Below, one piece after another: positions 1 through 9,344 of a stretch of 64,000 nt of DNA; position 1 is the stretch's first letter, and the number at the start of each line of letters is the position of its first letter. The DNA is taken from positions 116,203,842 to 116,267,841 of the forward strand of contig OX235270.1 in the NCBI GenBank assembly GCA_944472135.2, written 5' to 3'. The notes under the pieces were generated by a model. It was given only the letters and a program-made list of their open reading frames with translations. It made no database searches and was not told the origin of the DNA. Made by a program: the position numbers and the translations under genes. Source of the DNA: Trichobilharzia regenti. Lineage: Eukaryota; Platyhelminthes; Trematoda; Strigeidida; Schistosomatidae.

Positions 1-1195
1 TGATATGTTACCTTGACTTCAGCTCATCGTATTATATCACGCAGCTGACTAGTTACCTATCGTTAACCTCTCACGTCTCGTCTTGATTGTGTAACTCAGT
101 TTTCAATATATATGACTGTTAATTTCATATGTTTGTATTTTGTTAAGACTTTGACCTATTTTTGCATAAGTTACATAAGTGTAACTTCTGAGCGTGGGTT
201 ATTTAGTTATGAATCTTTGTTCAACAAAGACCGAGTAACTCTTACATGTTAAAATTCCTTCGTAAATACGCGTAAATAACCTTTAGGCTTCCCGCAGATG
301 CAGACAAACCAATAAAATAAATGATAACCTTATCCTATTCTGTGCAAAGATTTGTTGTTGCTTTACTTAAACAAACAACGCAAGTGGAAAAAGTTAGGTT
401 GAATTGATCTTCTGACTTAAGTTATTTGTGATATCAGAAAAATAATTTTTGTATCCAAACTACAATGCTTTGCTTTTTAATTCGTAAAGTTGACAGAATC
501 TCACAAAAAGACACATGCCAAGGCAAATTTCATCATTGTTTAGAAAAGCACTAAAACCAGAGGGCACTGAACATCTATTTTGTTCTACATCAGGACTCAT
601 CAGTGCTATTCAGTCACTATACCGGAATTCATGAACCTGTAAATTTCAGTTTGTACATATCGTAATCTACAAGTTCTGAAGTGAATTCCTGTGGGGTCAA
701 AGATGTACACTTCTGAGGACTGCTAAAATGGCAAGAAACAGGTGTCCAGTGTCCCTTCGTTACGAAATTCACTTGAAAACCAGTTTAATTTTTCAAAAAC
801 CAGAGATTAGGATAAACATATAACAACAGAATTTAGGCCTTATGGTGGAGTATAATTCAATCGTGGATAACATTTATTTGATAAAATCACAGTGTTATAC
901 GGTATTATTCATCGATGATTTTTCGAGCACAGTTTATTACTCATAACCGTATCAAGGGAAGGCACTCACACAACTTCACAACTTCGTTTATACCAATAAA
1001 TCAAAAATTGACTCATGAGCAATAAACTGCTCTCGAGTAATCATCGGTAAATAATGCTGTAAAACACTGTGTGATTTCATCAAATAAATATACTATATGA
1101 TTGAATTTGGGAAAGCAAATGTGACTGCTAAAGCACGTTATCGATAAGTCAAATTAGCAAACAGTCAGTGAATACAATAAAGTCTCCCAGTCCTG

Positions 1196-1197
<2 letters not shown>
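1..1197. other. Anonymous AT-rich DNA without a visible gene
   Basis: All six frames are broken by frequent stops and no splice-bounded exon stood out. The only structure I see is the imperfect foldback at 876-1082, annotated separately. Most likely intergenic or intronic repeat-derived DNA. Confidence 0.5.
876..1082. repeat. Imperfect inverted repeat (foldback)
   Basis: About 67 bp at 876-942 is the imperfect reverse complement of 1014-1082, with about 72 bp between. Shared words include the arms around CAGTGTT, CGATGAT and GTTTATTACTCAT. Pieces of the same arm recur near 7300-7400 and 46795-46830, so it belongs to a dispersed family. No coding capacity. Confidence 0.55.

Positions 1198-1261
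<64 letters not shown>
1198..1261. repeat. (TA)n microsatellite
   Basis: A nearly perfect run of about 32 TA units. It directly abuts the dispersed repeat at 1262. A relative of that repeat at 8566 also lies close to a (TA)n tract, so the simple repeat may be part of the element's tail. Confidence 0.95.
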
Positions 1262-1263
<2 letters not shown>

Positions 1264-1349
1264 TTGTGTTCTCTGAATTGGATAGTTAATTTGCGAAGCT
1301 TTCATCATCCTACTGGGTGACATCTTCAGCGCATACTTCAATTTGAAGT
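1262..1349 (-). repeat. Dispersed repeat with hammerhead-like motif
   Basis: Read on the minus strand, this stretch contains GCG, then CTGAAGA, a hairpin with TCACC pairing to GG(A)TGA, then GAAAGCTTCGC. The order is that of a minimal hammerhead (stem I GCG/CGC, palindromic AGCT stem III). Extra unpaired bases sit between the core and stem II, so it is not canonical. Two further copies are at 8566-8640 (plus) and 46211-46303 (minus). Penelope-like elements are known to carry minimal hammerheads in their terminal repeats; assignment to that class is inference. Confidence 0.5.
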
Positions 1350-3309
1350 GAGCTTTTAGACTTCTCCACGAGTTTATTAATCATCTCCCTGGTGACCTTG
1401 GACGTCACTTAACCCCGCTCACCTCATGAAGTCATGTATAAACTGACAATAACTTAAGCGACAAGTCGTTACATTTACAGATTTAGCATTTCAACTTTTT
1501 AGCACACATAATTTACCATATTCTTTGTGCTGATGCCTCAACATTTGAAGCATGCTAGTTTTTAGTTAAGAAAACTTGGCGGCATTTTCTACTGGAAATT
1601 TCGTTTTGTTTACTTTGTTCGAACCTATCATGTGGAATACAAGTATGGAATATCTTCGATATCGAGATAATGTGACATCCCTTGTTCAGTATCACTATCA
1701 GCATGTTTAAACAATTGTCAGTTCATTTATATTGTGAACACAGTAGTATGCATAGAGACTGCTATTAACGAATTTATTATCAACCTCTACAATCATATAT
1801 ATATATATGATGTTAAAAACTATTTTCCTTTAGCAAAATAGGTGTAAATAGTAGTAGTAGGAGGAGAAGGAGAAGTAGCAGAAGCAATAATACTGTTAAT
1901 TGCTACAAAATATTTGTGATTAAAATCAAACCTATGCATCAAACAATCACATACATTACGCAATGTATGAAGTGGATTTGTAGCTTACAAATTGATCAAC
2001 TAAAGCTACTGAAGATATTAATCTATGCAACTGCTTTTACTTTATCTCTCTAATACATATCTAAAACGTTTTAGGGATATTTTTTTCAAAATACTGATAA
2101 AGAAATCTGTTCTGAAAACAGTAGTAGAGAAATTCCATGGTTCTGTTGCACACTATAGTAAAAAAGTATAATAGTTGATACTTGATCGATGACGTATTAA
2201 TGAAAACATTGTTGTAGTAAAACAGAAGTAATAGAACTTTAACTGCTTATTTTCAAGTCTTTTGTGTAGCAGTCTGACATTGTTTTGTTAATTGATTACA
2301 AGTTATGCAGAAGCTACAATTTGAACATAAAATATGTGTGCAAGAGCAATTTACATTGATAGATCACTAGGGTGCAACTAATGTCGCATGTCTGAGTGTT
2401 CAATGAATTCTGCCGGTCGATTTTGAGATGTGATCAACAAGTTAGCTGACCAGCCACTGAGGTCTATTTTCACTTGATATGACGTAGTTGGAAAGAATAA
2501 GCAGGTTTCGTGCTTATTGACAATCATTGGTAAGGGGTATCTGCAACCCTGAGGGAATTGATACACCTTGTGAAGCTCCGACTTATGTCCCCCAGCTCTT
2601 CAGTCAAAGACGTTGCCAATGAGTCGGTCAGACTGACAATTAACCTCCTAGAGGCCTACAATAAATACAGTTATTTGTCACTAGGAAATATGCAGTCTTA
2701 TGTTCCATTCCTTAACTTTGTTTCTGAGTTTTCAATCGATTGCCGTTGAGATTTAATGTTTCTAATCTATGGCGTCTAAACACTCAAAAGCAAAATGCAT
2801 TCGTAGTTCACTGTGCATTGATGTCTTGGTAATATGTTGTTTCCATATGGTTTTAGCGATCGGTTTATTCCATAACATTTCCGATTCATTTAATTTTACT
2901 TCAATCATTCATTTACATTTTCCAGAGACAGATAAGCACTTCCAGGTTCATCAGGAGAGACGGTTGCTGAGTTCATGAAGAATTCGAAAACCTCGCTTCA
3001 TTTTGATGTGGTCTAGCAAGACAAAAAAACTTAACGAATAAATCAACCAGCTCAAAGAAAGAAATAACACCGAAGACATTGACTTGACATACAAATCTTC
3101 CATGTCATTTCAATATTCTTTTATTGTCCTACCAATAATTTTATTCACCTGTCAAACTGTACATATCAGAAATCGGTCATTCTATTCTATATAGTGTCTC
3201 ACCATATTAAAATTATATCATGACCTTACTTCTGAAGTATTTTCTTTCTGTTTGCTGAAAACTTTATTACACTTTATGTCATCATGGTAACACTTTGACC
3301 TTCCTTTCA
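1350..3309. other. Anonymous AT-rich DNA
   Basis: No open frame here looks like a conserved protein and no tRNA, SINE or LINE signature was recognised. A short degenerate purine-rich stretch (GTAGTAGTAGGAGGAGAAGG) lies near 1850-1890 and a short TATA run near 1795-1808. Confidence 0.5.
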
Positions 3310-4522
3310 ATTTGAACTGGTTACGCTATCATGTCATTTCGTGTATATCCACGAATAAAATAAATGACATTCAACTAGCGAATGATGAAACAATGGTTAG
3401 TTTTGATATAACTAGTCTTTATACTAATATACCAGTCAATGTGGCCTTAGAAACAGTTAAAAAAGAATTAACTGCAGACCCTGAACTCACTTATAGGACG
3501 AAACTACCCATTGAAGAAATTATTTTAGTGATTCAGTTATGCTTCACATCTAATATCTTTAAATTCCAAGGCAAAATATATAGTCAAACAGAAGGTGTAG
3601 CAATGGGATCACCAATATCCCCTATCGTAGCAGACATATTTATGGACAGCTGGGAAAATATGGCTCTTATGAGATTCAATCCTATTACAAAAATATAGTG
3701 GAGATACGTAGATGACACTTTCATAGTGTTAAAAACAGAACGTGTCTCTAGCTTCCTGATACATATAAACTCACTAGTGGAGGGAATAAATTTCACATTT
3801 GAATCAGAAAATGAACTAGGAGAATTAGCTATGTTAGAATGTAAGATAAAACGAATGAAGAAGGTAAACTGCACACCAGCATTTATAAAAAGCCAAAGCA
3901 TTCTAATAGATATTTAGACTTTAATTCGTCTCATCCGTTAACTGTTGGGGCAGGCTTAGTTAAGTGTCTAACAAACCGAGCAATAGCACTAAGTTGTATA
4001 AGCAAAGACCTAAATGATGAAATAAAACGTATAGAAGAAGCACTGGTATCAAATGACTAACTATCCTATAAAGTTCATTAGGAAGATCAGTAAAGGTCAG
4101 AAACATAATAAAAATAATGGTGAAACTATTAATGATAACATAAATAATAGAGAGAATATAAGTCATCCACTGTTATACCATATAAGGAGAGGACATCTGA
4201 GACCCTACGTAGGATTCTTAATAAAGCAGGAATTAGGGTGGCATTCAAATCTACAATTTCACTAAGGGACAAGCTCTGTAGGTTAAAACACCCTGTCGGT
4301 TGACCCAATTAGACAAAATAATATAATTTACAAAATACCCTGAAATGACTGTGAGTGAGGTCAACTACATAGGTCAAACTAGTAGGTCGGGGGTAGTCAG
4401 ATTATCAGAACATAAGAATTTAGCTAAGGGAAGAATGGTTGACCGTGAAAAGTTAAGTAATTTAGAAAAAAGCTCAGCTACTGCACTTCACGCAATAACA
4501 AACAACCACATAATAGGGTGGG
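3310..4522 (+). mobile_element. Penelope-like retroelement 1, decayed (RT plus GIY-YIG remnants)
   Basis: Residues encoded from about 3360 read FDITSLYTNIP, then GVAMGSPISPIVADIFM, then after an in-frame stop the catalytic box YVDDTF near 3700. Further downstream (about 4325-4440) lies a GIY-YIG-like stretch with IYKIP, then YIGQTSRSG and EHKNLAKG. That order of reverse transcriptase followed by a C-terminal GIY-YIG nuclease is diagnostic of Penelope-like elements. The reading frame is interrupted by several stops and frameshifts, and the N-terminal region is missing or unrecognisable, so the copy is dead. It is split at 4522 by a 634 bp insertion, and its remnant probably resumes at 5165. 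It belongs to a different subfamily from the copy at 18330-20520. Confidence 0.85.
3312..4480 (+). pseudogene. Penelope-like RT/endonuclease pseudogene
   Basis: Coding remnant of the element above. The first open segment (3312-3698) carries RT motifs with the GVAMGSPISP box. A second (3726-3917) covers the palm and thumb after YVDD. A third (4345-4440) holds the nuclease YIGQTSRSG motif. At least one stop codon separates the RT core from YVDD, and the region between about 3920 and 4320 is heavily broken. In the family this protein copies element RNA into the genome. Here it cannot be made as one chain. Confidence 0.8.
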
Positions 4523-5156
4523 CCTCCAAAGCCTCAGGATGGTCGGGAGTGGGTGCCTTGCGCTGCGGGTTGGCCACCCCTCCGCACACCTCCTGAAATG
4601 CTCCCATATGACCGGGCGTCTTACATAGCCTCTCCTGAGGAAGTCCTACTCACTGCCTTCACGTGGCGGAGGTGTTTCTCACCAAAGTGAGAGGGCGAAA
4701 GCGGATGCCCGGCGCTCTCCACCGGGTTGACTGTCCATTGGATGACAGTCTAGGGGAGATGGCTAAACCCTGATTCCAAACCTTCAACGACTGGCGTATG
4801 AAGCTCACTGGAGCTCACCGGCAAACGTATGGACAAAGGGCTTGTTGGATGTCCTGGATGTCTGGCCCCATTCAAAAAGGCGTATGAACCGAACTTCGGT
4901 CACCGGCTGCCAATGGATAGTGGACTCCTTACTCCACTCCTACTGCCTTGTAGGTCACACTTGGCTGTGTAAAGGCTAGAGCTGCACTCTCAAACAAAAG
5001 GCCGAGCGATGCTGGGGACATCACTCGTACCAAATTCCCATGAAACATCATGAACTCTCTTACAAATTGCCGCGCCTGGGCAGCGATGATTCGAGACGTT
5101 CATGAAGCCGGCTCATCCTCCCGTAGGAGATAGCCGAAGTAAGGTAAGGTAAGGTA
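4523..5156 (+). mobile_element. 634 bp GC-rich retroposon with (GGTAA)n tail
   Basis: The segment is much richer in G and C than its neighbours and ends in repeated GGTAA/AAGGT units (about 5138-5156). It is flanked by the 8 bp direct repeat AGGGTGGG (4515-4522 and 5157-5164), which reads as a target-site duplication inside Penelope-like element 1. No long open frame, no RT motif and no clear tRNA-like A/B boxes were seen. It could be a 5'-truncated LINE 3' end or an unusual SINE; I do not recognise the family. Confidence 0.65.
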
Positions 5157-5164
5157 AGGGTGGG

Positions 5165-5436
5165 ATAGGGTTAAAATTCTAAATGTAATATAGTTAAGTG
5201 GAGAGAGAGGTTGATTACGGAATCCTTGTTCATCGAGCCTACACCCAACACATGCAACAGAAATGACTCAATGCAAATACCAGAGAGATGGAAGATATTA
5301 TTACCGCTAATCAAATCAGAAGAGGATAATAAATAATCTTAAAATTCTATTTCAATTCAAACACATCACAACATTCTAACATGTTGCTTTTTATGACCAT
5401 AAAACACTCGTCTTATTTCCCATCTGATTGTAATTG
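5165..5436 (+). other. Probable continuation of Penelope-like element 1 or its flank
   Basis: AT-rich sequence directly after the target duplication of the GC-rich insertion. If that insertion is removed, this joins the end of the GIY-YIG remnant. No motif was recognised and no gene is visible. Confidence 0.35.
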
Positions 5437-5530
5437 TTAAGTATTGGTTTGTTGTAGGGATTTTGTTTGATTGCATGGAGGATTGAATCATGAGCTGACA
5501 TCAGTTAGAGAACCACTGGAAAACCTGGGA

Positions 5531-5576
5531 GTACTGGACAGCTGTTTCGTCCTAGTTTGGGACTCCTCAGCAGTAC
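5531..5576 (-). ncRNA. Minimal hammerhead ribozyme, core intact
   Basis: Minus-strand order: GTACTG (stem I), CTGAGGA (core, N7 = G), GTCC-CAAACTA-GGAC (stem II and loop), GAAA (core), CAGCTGTC (stem III with GTC cleavage triplet), CAGTAC (stem I). Every conserved core base of the hammerhead family is present. Stem III closes only two pairs (A15.1-U16.1, C15.2-G16.2) over AGCU, but ACAGCTGT is a perfect palindrome. Two RNAs could therefore pair into a double hammerhead, as known for other short-stem-III ribozymes. Activity is inferred. Confidence 0.8.
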
Positions 5577-5714
5577 GCACCCACCGGGATTCGAACCCAG
5601 GACCTTCTGGTTACAAGGCGAGCTCGTAGACCATTGGATCGGGTCCCAGTGGCTCAATGGTCTACGAGCTCGCCTTGTAACCAGAAGGTCCTGGGTTCGA
5701 ATCCCGGTGGGTGC

Positions 5715-5760
5715 GTACTGCTGAGGAGTCCCAAACTAGGACGAAACAGCTGTCCAGTAC
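5715..5760 (+). ncRNA. Minimal hammerhead ribozyme, core intact
   Basis: Plus-strand copy with the same 46 nt layout as its mirror at 5531-5576: stem I GTACTG/CAGTAC, core CTGAGGA and GAAA, stem II GTCC/GGAC, palindromic ACAGCTGT, cleavage expected after GTC at 5753. It lies 3' of a tRNA-like promoter head, so a pol III transcript would contain it. Confidence 0.8.
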
Positions 5761-6114
5761 TCCCAGGTTTTCCAGTGGTTCTCTAACTGATGTCAGCTCA
5801 TGATTAAATCCTCCATGCAATCAAACAAAATCCCTACAACAAACCAATACTTAAAATTCATCTGATGCTCACTAGTGACTGGCCCTATTCAGGCAGTTAA
5901 CCTGGGGTTCTAGTGGGAAGCCGTGACCAGTAGGGTACAGCAGGTTGAAGATGAGGCAGTAACTCATCGAAGAAGACATTGCGAAGTGGTCGTGCTATGT
6001 CGTGAACTGGCAGAAGTTAGAATTCAAGGACCATTGGATCGGGTCCCAGTGGCTCAATGGTCTACGAGCTCGCCTTGTAACCAGAAGGTCCTGGGTTCGA
6101 ATCCCGGTGGGTGC

Positions 6115-6160
6115 GTACTGCTGAGGAGTCCCAAACTAGGAGGAAACAGCTGTCCAGTAC
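6115..6160 (+). ncRNA. Hammerhead ribozyme copy with broken stem II
   Basis: Same layout as the intact copies, but stem II reads GTCC/GGAG instead of GTCC/GGAC. The pair next to the catalytic core (10.1-11.1) is lost. The same mutation occurs at 22720-22765, marking a subfamily. Predicted to be weak or inactive. Confidence 0.75.
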
Positions 6161-6248
6161 TCCCAGGTTTTCCAGTGGTTCTCTAACTGATGTCAGCTCA
6201 TGATTAAATCCTCCATGATTGTAATTGATCAATAACACTCATATTATT

Positions 6249-7185
6249 TAAAAGAAAAGAAGACGTTCAGCAAAGAGACTCTTTTCGGCGAATTCATTCA
6301 CTGAGCTGTACAATCGCATATATATACAAATTTGTTTGTGTGTGTGTGTGTACATTAGATTTATAAAGTTTAGATAATTATGTAATGTAAGTATTATTTG
6401 GCTTGGAGACAAACGTTAAGATAGAAAATAAAATAGAATTGATTAAGTGAACTGGATGACGTAATACAGTTGGGTAGAATTCAAAGTAGGTCAGGTTGGC
6501 AACAGTGTTAATGAGTGGTGGTTAAAATTAAATAAGGGTGGGGTTAGAGAATAATACAGTTGAAAATAAGTAAGTTAATCGAGTGACGTAACATAGTTGA
6601 CTAGAAATTGGACGTGGGTCAAGTTAGCAACATTGTTAATGAGGGTAGAAATTACAAAAGGGTGGGGTAGAGAATAATATAAATGAAGATGTGAAATAAT
6701 AAAATGATAAAATAAAATGAAAAAGACAAAATAATACAATTAGTAAGACTGAAATTAAGAAAGATTACGTCCATTGTAGATTTAATGAATGAACGAATTT
6801 CTTTTGTATGCAGAGTTCAGGATTTAGCAGATGAATTGCCATTGCTTCTGCGATGTGGAGAAGTTTGATTTAATTAATTTAATTTTAACCACCACTCATT
6901 AACACTGTTGCCAACCTGACCTACTCTGAATTCTACTCAACTGTATTACGTAATCCAATTCACTTAATCAATTCTATTTTATTTTCTATCTTAACGTTTG
7001 TCTCCAAGCCAAATAATACTTACATTACATAATTATCTAAACTTTATAAATCTAATGTACACACACACACACAAACAAATTTGTATATATATGCGATTGT
7101 ACAGCTCAGTGAATGAATTCGCCGAAAAGAGTCTCTTTGCTGAACGTCTTCTTTTCTTTTATATGACTGAATGGGGATTTTCAAG
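6249..7185. mobile_element. Inverted-repeat element with 283 bp arms and 12 bp target duplication
   Basis: Arms 6250-6532 and 6878-7160 are near-perfect reverse complements around a 345 bp spacer. The direct repeat ACTCATATTATT at 6237-6248 and 7188-7199 looks like a target-site duplication. An arm segment (about 6443-6560) is repeated in diverged form in the spacer (about 6575-6683). No transposase or RT is encoded. The terminal motif (GCGATTGTACAGCT then CGAAAAGA then GAACGTCTTCTTTTC) recurs in the insertion at 19599-20057, which also has a 12 bp duplication. Long target duplications and inverted terminal copies fit a non-autonomous Penelope-like derivative, but this is inference. Confidence 0.65.
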
Positions 7186-7469
7186 TTACTCATATTATTA
7201 TTTTTGAATGTACATTATCGTATATTGATTTTTATTCCAATATCTAATCGATTCCACACATGTATATAAATGAGAGATCAAAGTTGTGTGAGTAACTTGA
7301 TATGATTATGAGGAATAGTTTGTGCTCGAAACGTGGTCATCAGTTAAAATTACTGTACAGCACTGTGTTATTTATAAAAATATATTACTATCGATGATGG
7401 AGTTGATCTGCACCACATTTCCTATTTTTTTATTGATATCAATAATACATACGTGTCACATTTTTTTAA

Positions 7470-7705
7470 TTCCTTCAACTTCCCAGTGGAATATAGGGCT
7501 TCAGGCTAGTTCCTTGGATTTTCCTTCAGATTGTAGTTGATTTCTACACGATAGGTTTGCTTGCCTCATGTCCAACCTTCCCTCTTTTCCAGTCCTAATA
7601 ATGGAGCAGGTAGGTGAAGGAGTGAGTCCGCCGTGGATCGAACCCTGGAGCACATGAGTGGTCGGTGAGCATTTTACTGCTGTGCCACAGCCGCACAGCT
7701 GACAT
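7470..7705 (-). mobile_element. tRNA-derived SINE with RTE-type 3' tail (degenerate)
   Basis: On the minus strand a tRNA-like head with a weak B box (GGTTCGATCC-like) is followed by a middle part resembling ACTGGAAAAGAGGGAAGGTTGG. The 3' end contains GAAGCCCTATATTCCACTGGGAA. That 3' end matches the end of the local RTE LINE. Other copies lie at 24886-25116, 43640-43858 and 54050-54190. Confidence 0.65.
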
Positions 7706-7884
7706 TTTCCGGATATCTAACTATCTATCTGTGATATCGACAGGCAGTTTACGCAGGTTTACATCTGGTAAAATGTACTAAGGGGCTGTTTCCGTGATGA
7801 TACTTCATTTCAGACTGGTCTTTTTGGTTGACTAAATAATTTAAAGCAAAAAATACTTGTTTAATCTTATTTTTATCTTATATC

Positions 7885-8008
7885 TTAATCTATGTAGAAT
7901 TTTGTTTTATTGTTAATTTACTAACTGGATGCAATACTATAGTAAAATGCTGAGAATTCCATTCTGTATCACAAGTACTGTTTTGGAATAAAGCATATTA
8001 TTATTTTT
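7885..8008 (+). repeat. Dispersed repeat, probable LINE 3' end with ATT tail
   Basis: The words GCTGAGAATTCCATTCTG, ATCACAAGTACTG and TTTTGGAATAAAGCA followed by ATTATTATT are repeated at 63778-63845. The AATAAAG plus short tandem tail looks like the 3' terminus of a retroposon. No coding part is attached here. Confidence 0.6.
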
Positions 8009-8565
8009 AACCTGACTTGTAATAACAAACACTGGAGTTATCTCATCTAAATTACCCAGTGTTTTTAAAGAATATTCAGCAACGTGATGTTTGTACTGTT
8101 TAGAATATAGTCATTATGATTATTATTCTGTCCTTACTTTTTCTTCAGGACAGATGCGTAGTAGTAACATTTCAGGAACTTCATCACTTTAAATGTCAGC
8201 CTTTAAAATCACATATAGGAATCGGTTGAAATATTTACTGAAACATGCCAATGGACATTTTGACACTCATCTTTTAAAACATAATTTCAAAAAAGACATT
8301 GTTGTTTTAATCTTAGTTTAACTTTGAGACTATATACACTGTGACACAGAATCATTTAAAGGACGCTTCAATTACGGCTATTTGTTTATATTCATATCTA
8401 AATTTAAAAGGATGCTTGATCACTCTGATACAAGTATCTAAAATGTTCGAATACAGGCTTTTGTAAAGTGCAACGGGAAAGGTAAACTTTTCGTAGTCTT
8501 CGTTGTTAATTCTGATTAGTAGAAAAAAATCACTTCACAGAATACTTTATGTGTAATATTCATAT
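8009..8565. other. Anonymous AT-rich DNA
   Basis: No conserved reading frame, tRNA-like head or repeat signature was recognised in this stretch. Confidence 0.45.
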
Positions 8566-8640
8566 TCAAATTGAAGTATGCGCTGAAGATGTTGCTTAGT
8601 AGGGCGATGAAAGCTTCGCAGCTCAGAGAACACAACCACA
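8566..8640 (+). repeat. Dispersed repeat with hammerhead-like motif
   Basis: Plus-strand relative of 1262-1349: GCG, CTGAAGA, a degraded hairpin, then GATGAAAGCTTCGC and a shared ending AGAGAACACAACCACA. Stem II pairing is poorer than in the other two copies, so a functional ribozyme is unlikely. It lies close to another (TA)n tract. Confidence 0.5.
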
Positions 8641-8669
8641 TCAAAATCATCCATCAGAGCTACAAATCT

Positions 8670-8674
<5 letters not shown>

Positions 8675-8722
<48 letters not shown>
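8675..8722. repeat. (TA)n microsatellite
   Basis: About 24 TA units, 35 bp after the dispersed repeat ending at 8640. The Tyr-Ile-Tyr-Ile open frames across it on both strands are artefacts of the simple repeat. Confidence 0.95.
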
Positions 8723-8726
<4 letters not shown>

Positions 8727-9005
8727 CATAGCTTTCTGCCTGTACCACTATTCCTTTTTCCACCGTGAGGACAGAAAGTGAGATCTTGTGCACACTTATG
8801 ACAAAACGAAGGGGCAGACTGTCATACAACAAGTGTTCATTTATTTCACTTTACTTAAGCAGGAATATTTTCCCAATTTACTGTCATACTTTTATTTATT
8901 TCTTGCTTAATTATCTTGTGGGAAAATCCATGAAACAAACATATTTTTGTAAAGATTAGTATAGAAATTATTGCTGGAACGAATTCGCCTTACTTTTGTT
9001 TCCAG

Positions 9006-9142
9006 CTTCTTGGATGGTTTGGACGCAAGCGGTCAATTACGATCTGAATCTCGTGTGATTTTGTATCACATGCTTACAAGAATGTTGCAATTAGATCCTA
9101 TTTTACGTCCGGCTGTTTTAAAAGTTTTCTATAGTTTGGTTT
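9006..9142 (+). CDS. Candidate internal exon of an unrecognised host gene
   Basis: A good acceptor (pyrimidine-rich CTTACTTTTGTTTCCAG) precedes 9006 and a plausible donor (GTAAGG) follows 9142. Only one frame is open across the 137 nt: one base completing an upstream codon, then FLDGLDASGQ and so on. The segment HMLTRMLQLDPILRP resembles the end of a protein kinase domain (subdomain XI, D-P-x-x-R-P), but it could equally be a helical repeat. Neighbouring exons were not found, and a hammerhead SINE starts about 36 bp downstream on the other strand. The function is not assigned. Confidence 0.4.
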
Positions 9143-9177
9143 GTAAGGTTTAGTTATGTTTTTACGAGTTGATCACG

Positions 9178-9335
9178 GATTGATATCAGTTAGAGAACCA
9201 TTGAAAACCAGGAGTACTGGACAGCTGCTGTTTCATCCTAGTTTGGGAATCATCGGCAATACGCACCCATTGGGATTCGAACCCAGGACCTTCCGGTATA
9301 CCATTCAGCCAGTGGTATGGCTCATGAATTATTGA
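9178..9335 (-). mobile_element. tRNA-derived hammerhead SINE, truncated
   Basis: On the minus strand the tRNA-like B box GGTTCGAATCCC is followed by the ribozyme (9214-9262) and the tail GTTCTCTAACTGATATCA. The 5' head is degraded around the A box. It belongs to the subfamily shared with 18030-18245. Confidence 0.7.
9214..9262 (-). ncRNA. Degenerate hammerhead ribozyme
   Basis: The layout is kept, but the core reads CCGATGA instead of CTGATGA (U4 to C). Stem II is TTCC/GGAT with a mismatch at the core-proximal pair, and stem I is imperfect (GTATTG/CAGTAC). Stem III is three bases longer than in the intact copies. Predicted inactive. Confidence 0.65.
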
Positions 9336-9344
9336 TGTTTTCAC

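Larger units (their letters stand above)
5437..5854. repeat. Near-perfect 199 bp palindrome: two hammerhead SINEs head to head
   Basis: Bases 5437-5635 are the almost exact reverse complement of 5656-5854, separated by 20 bp. Each arm is one copy of a tRNA-derived SINE: a tRNA-like head with A box TGGCTCAATGG and B box GGTTCGAATCC, then a hammerhead, then a tail ending CAATACTTAA. The very low divergence of the arms suggests a recent event, or gene conversion between arms. A second head-to-head pair lies at 22387-22822. Confidence 0.9.
5636..6225 (+). mobile_element. tRNA-derived hammerhead SINE, tandem array (400 bp period)
   Basis: A first full unit runs from the tRNA-like head at 5641 through the ribozyme at 5715-5760 and a linker to about 6040. 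A second unit starts with the same GGGTCCCAGTGGCTCAATGG at 6041, has its ribozyme at 6115-6160 and stops near 6220. Head to head and ribozyme to ribozyme the spacing is exactly 400 bp. A box and B box suggest RNA polymerase III transcription. No poly-A or other LINE-like tail separates the units, which fits retroposition of a multimeric RNA rather than two independent insertions. Confidence 0.8.

Noticed and set aside
5646..5710. Functional tRNA genes at SINE heads (also 6046, 13990, 24890, 43650)
   Set aside because: A and B boxes are good, but acceptor and anticodon stems do not pair properly and each head runs into a repeated SINE body.
6249..7185. Classical DNA transposon or MITE
   Set aside because: The 12 bp target duplication is long for common superfamilies. 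The end motif is shared with a one-armed insertion that also has a 12 bp duplication, which fits Penelope-like retroposition better.
8571..8832. Short proteins with repeated Tyr-Ile on both strands
   Set aside because: Direct translation of the (TA)n microsatellite.
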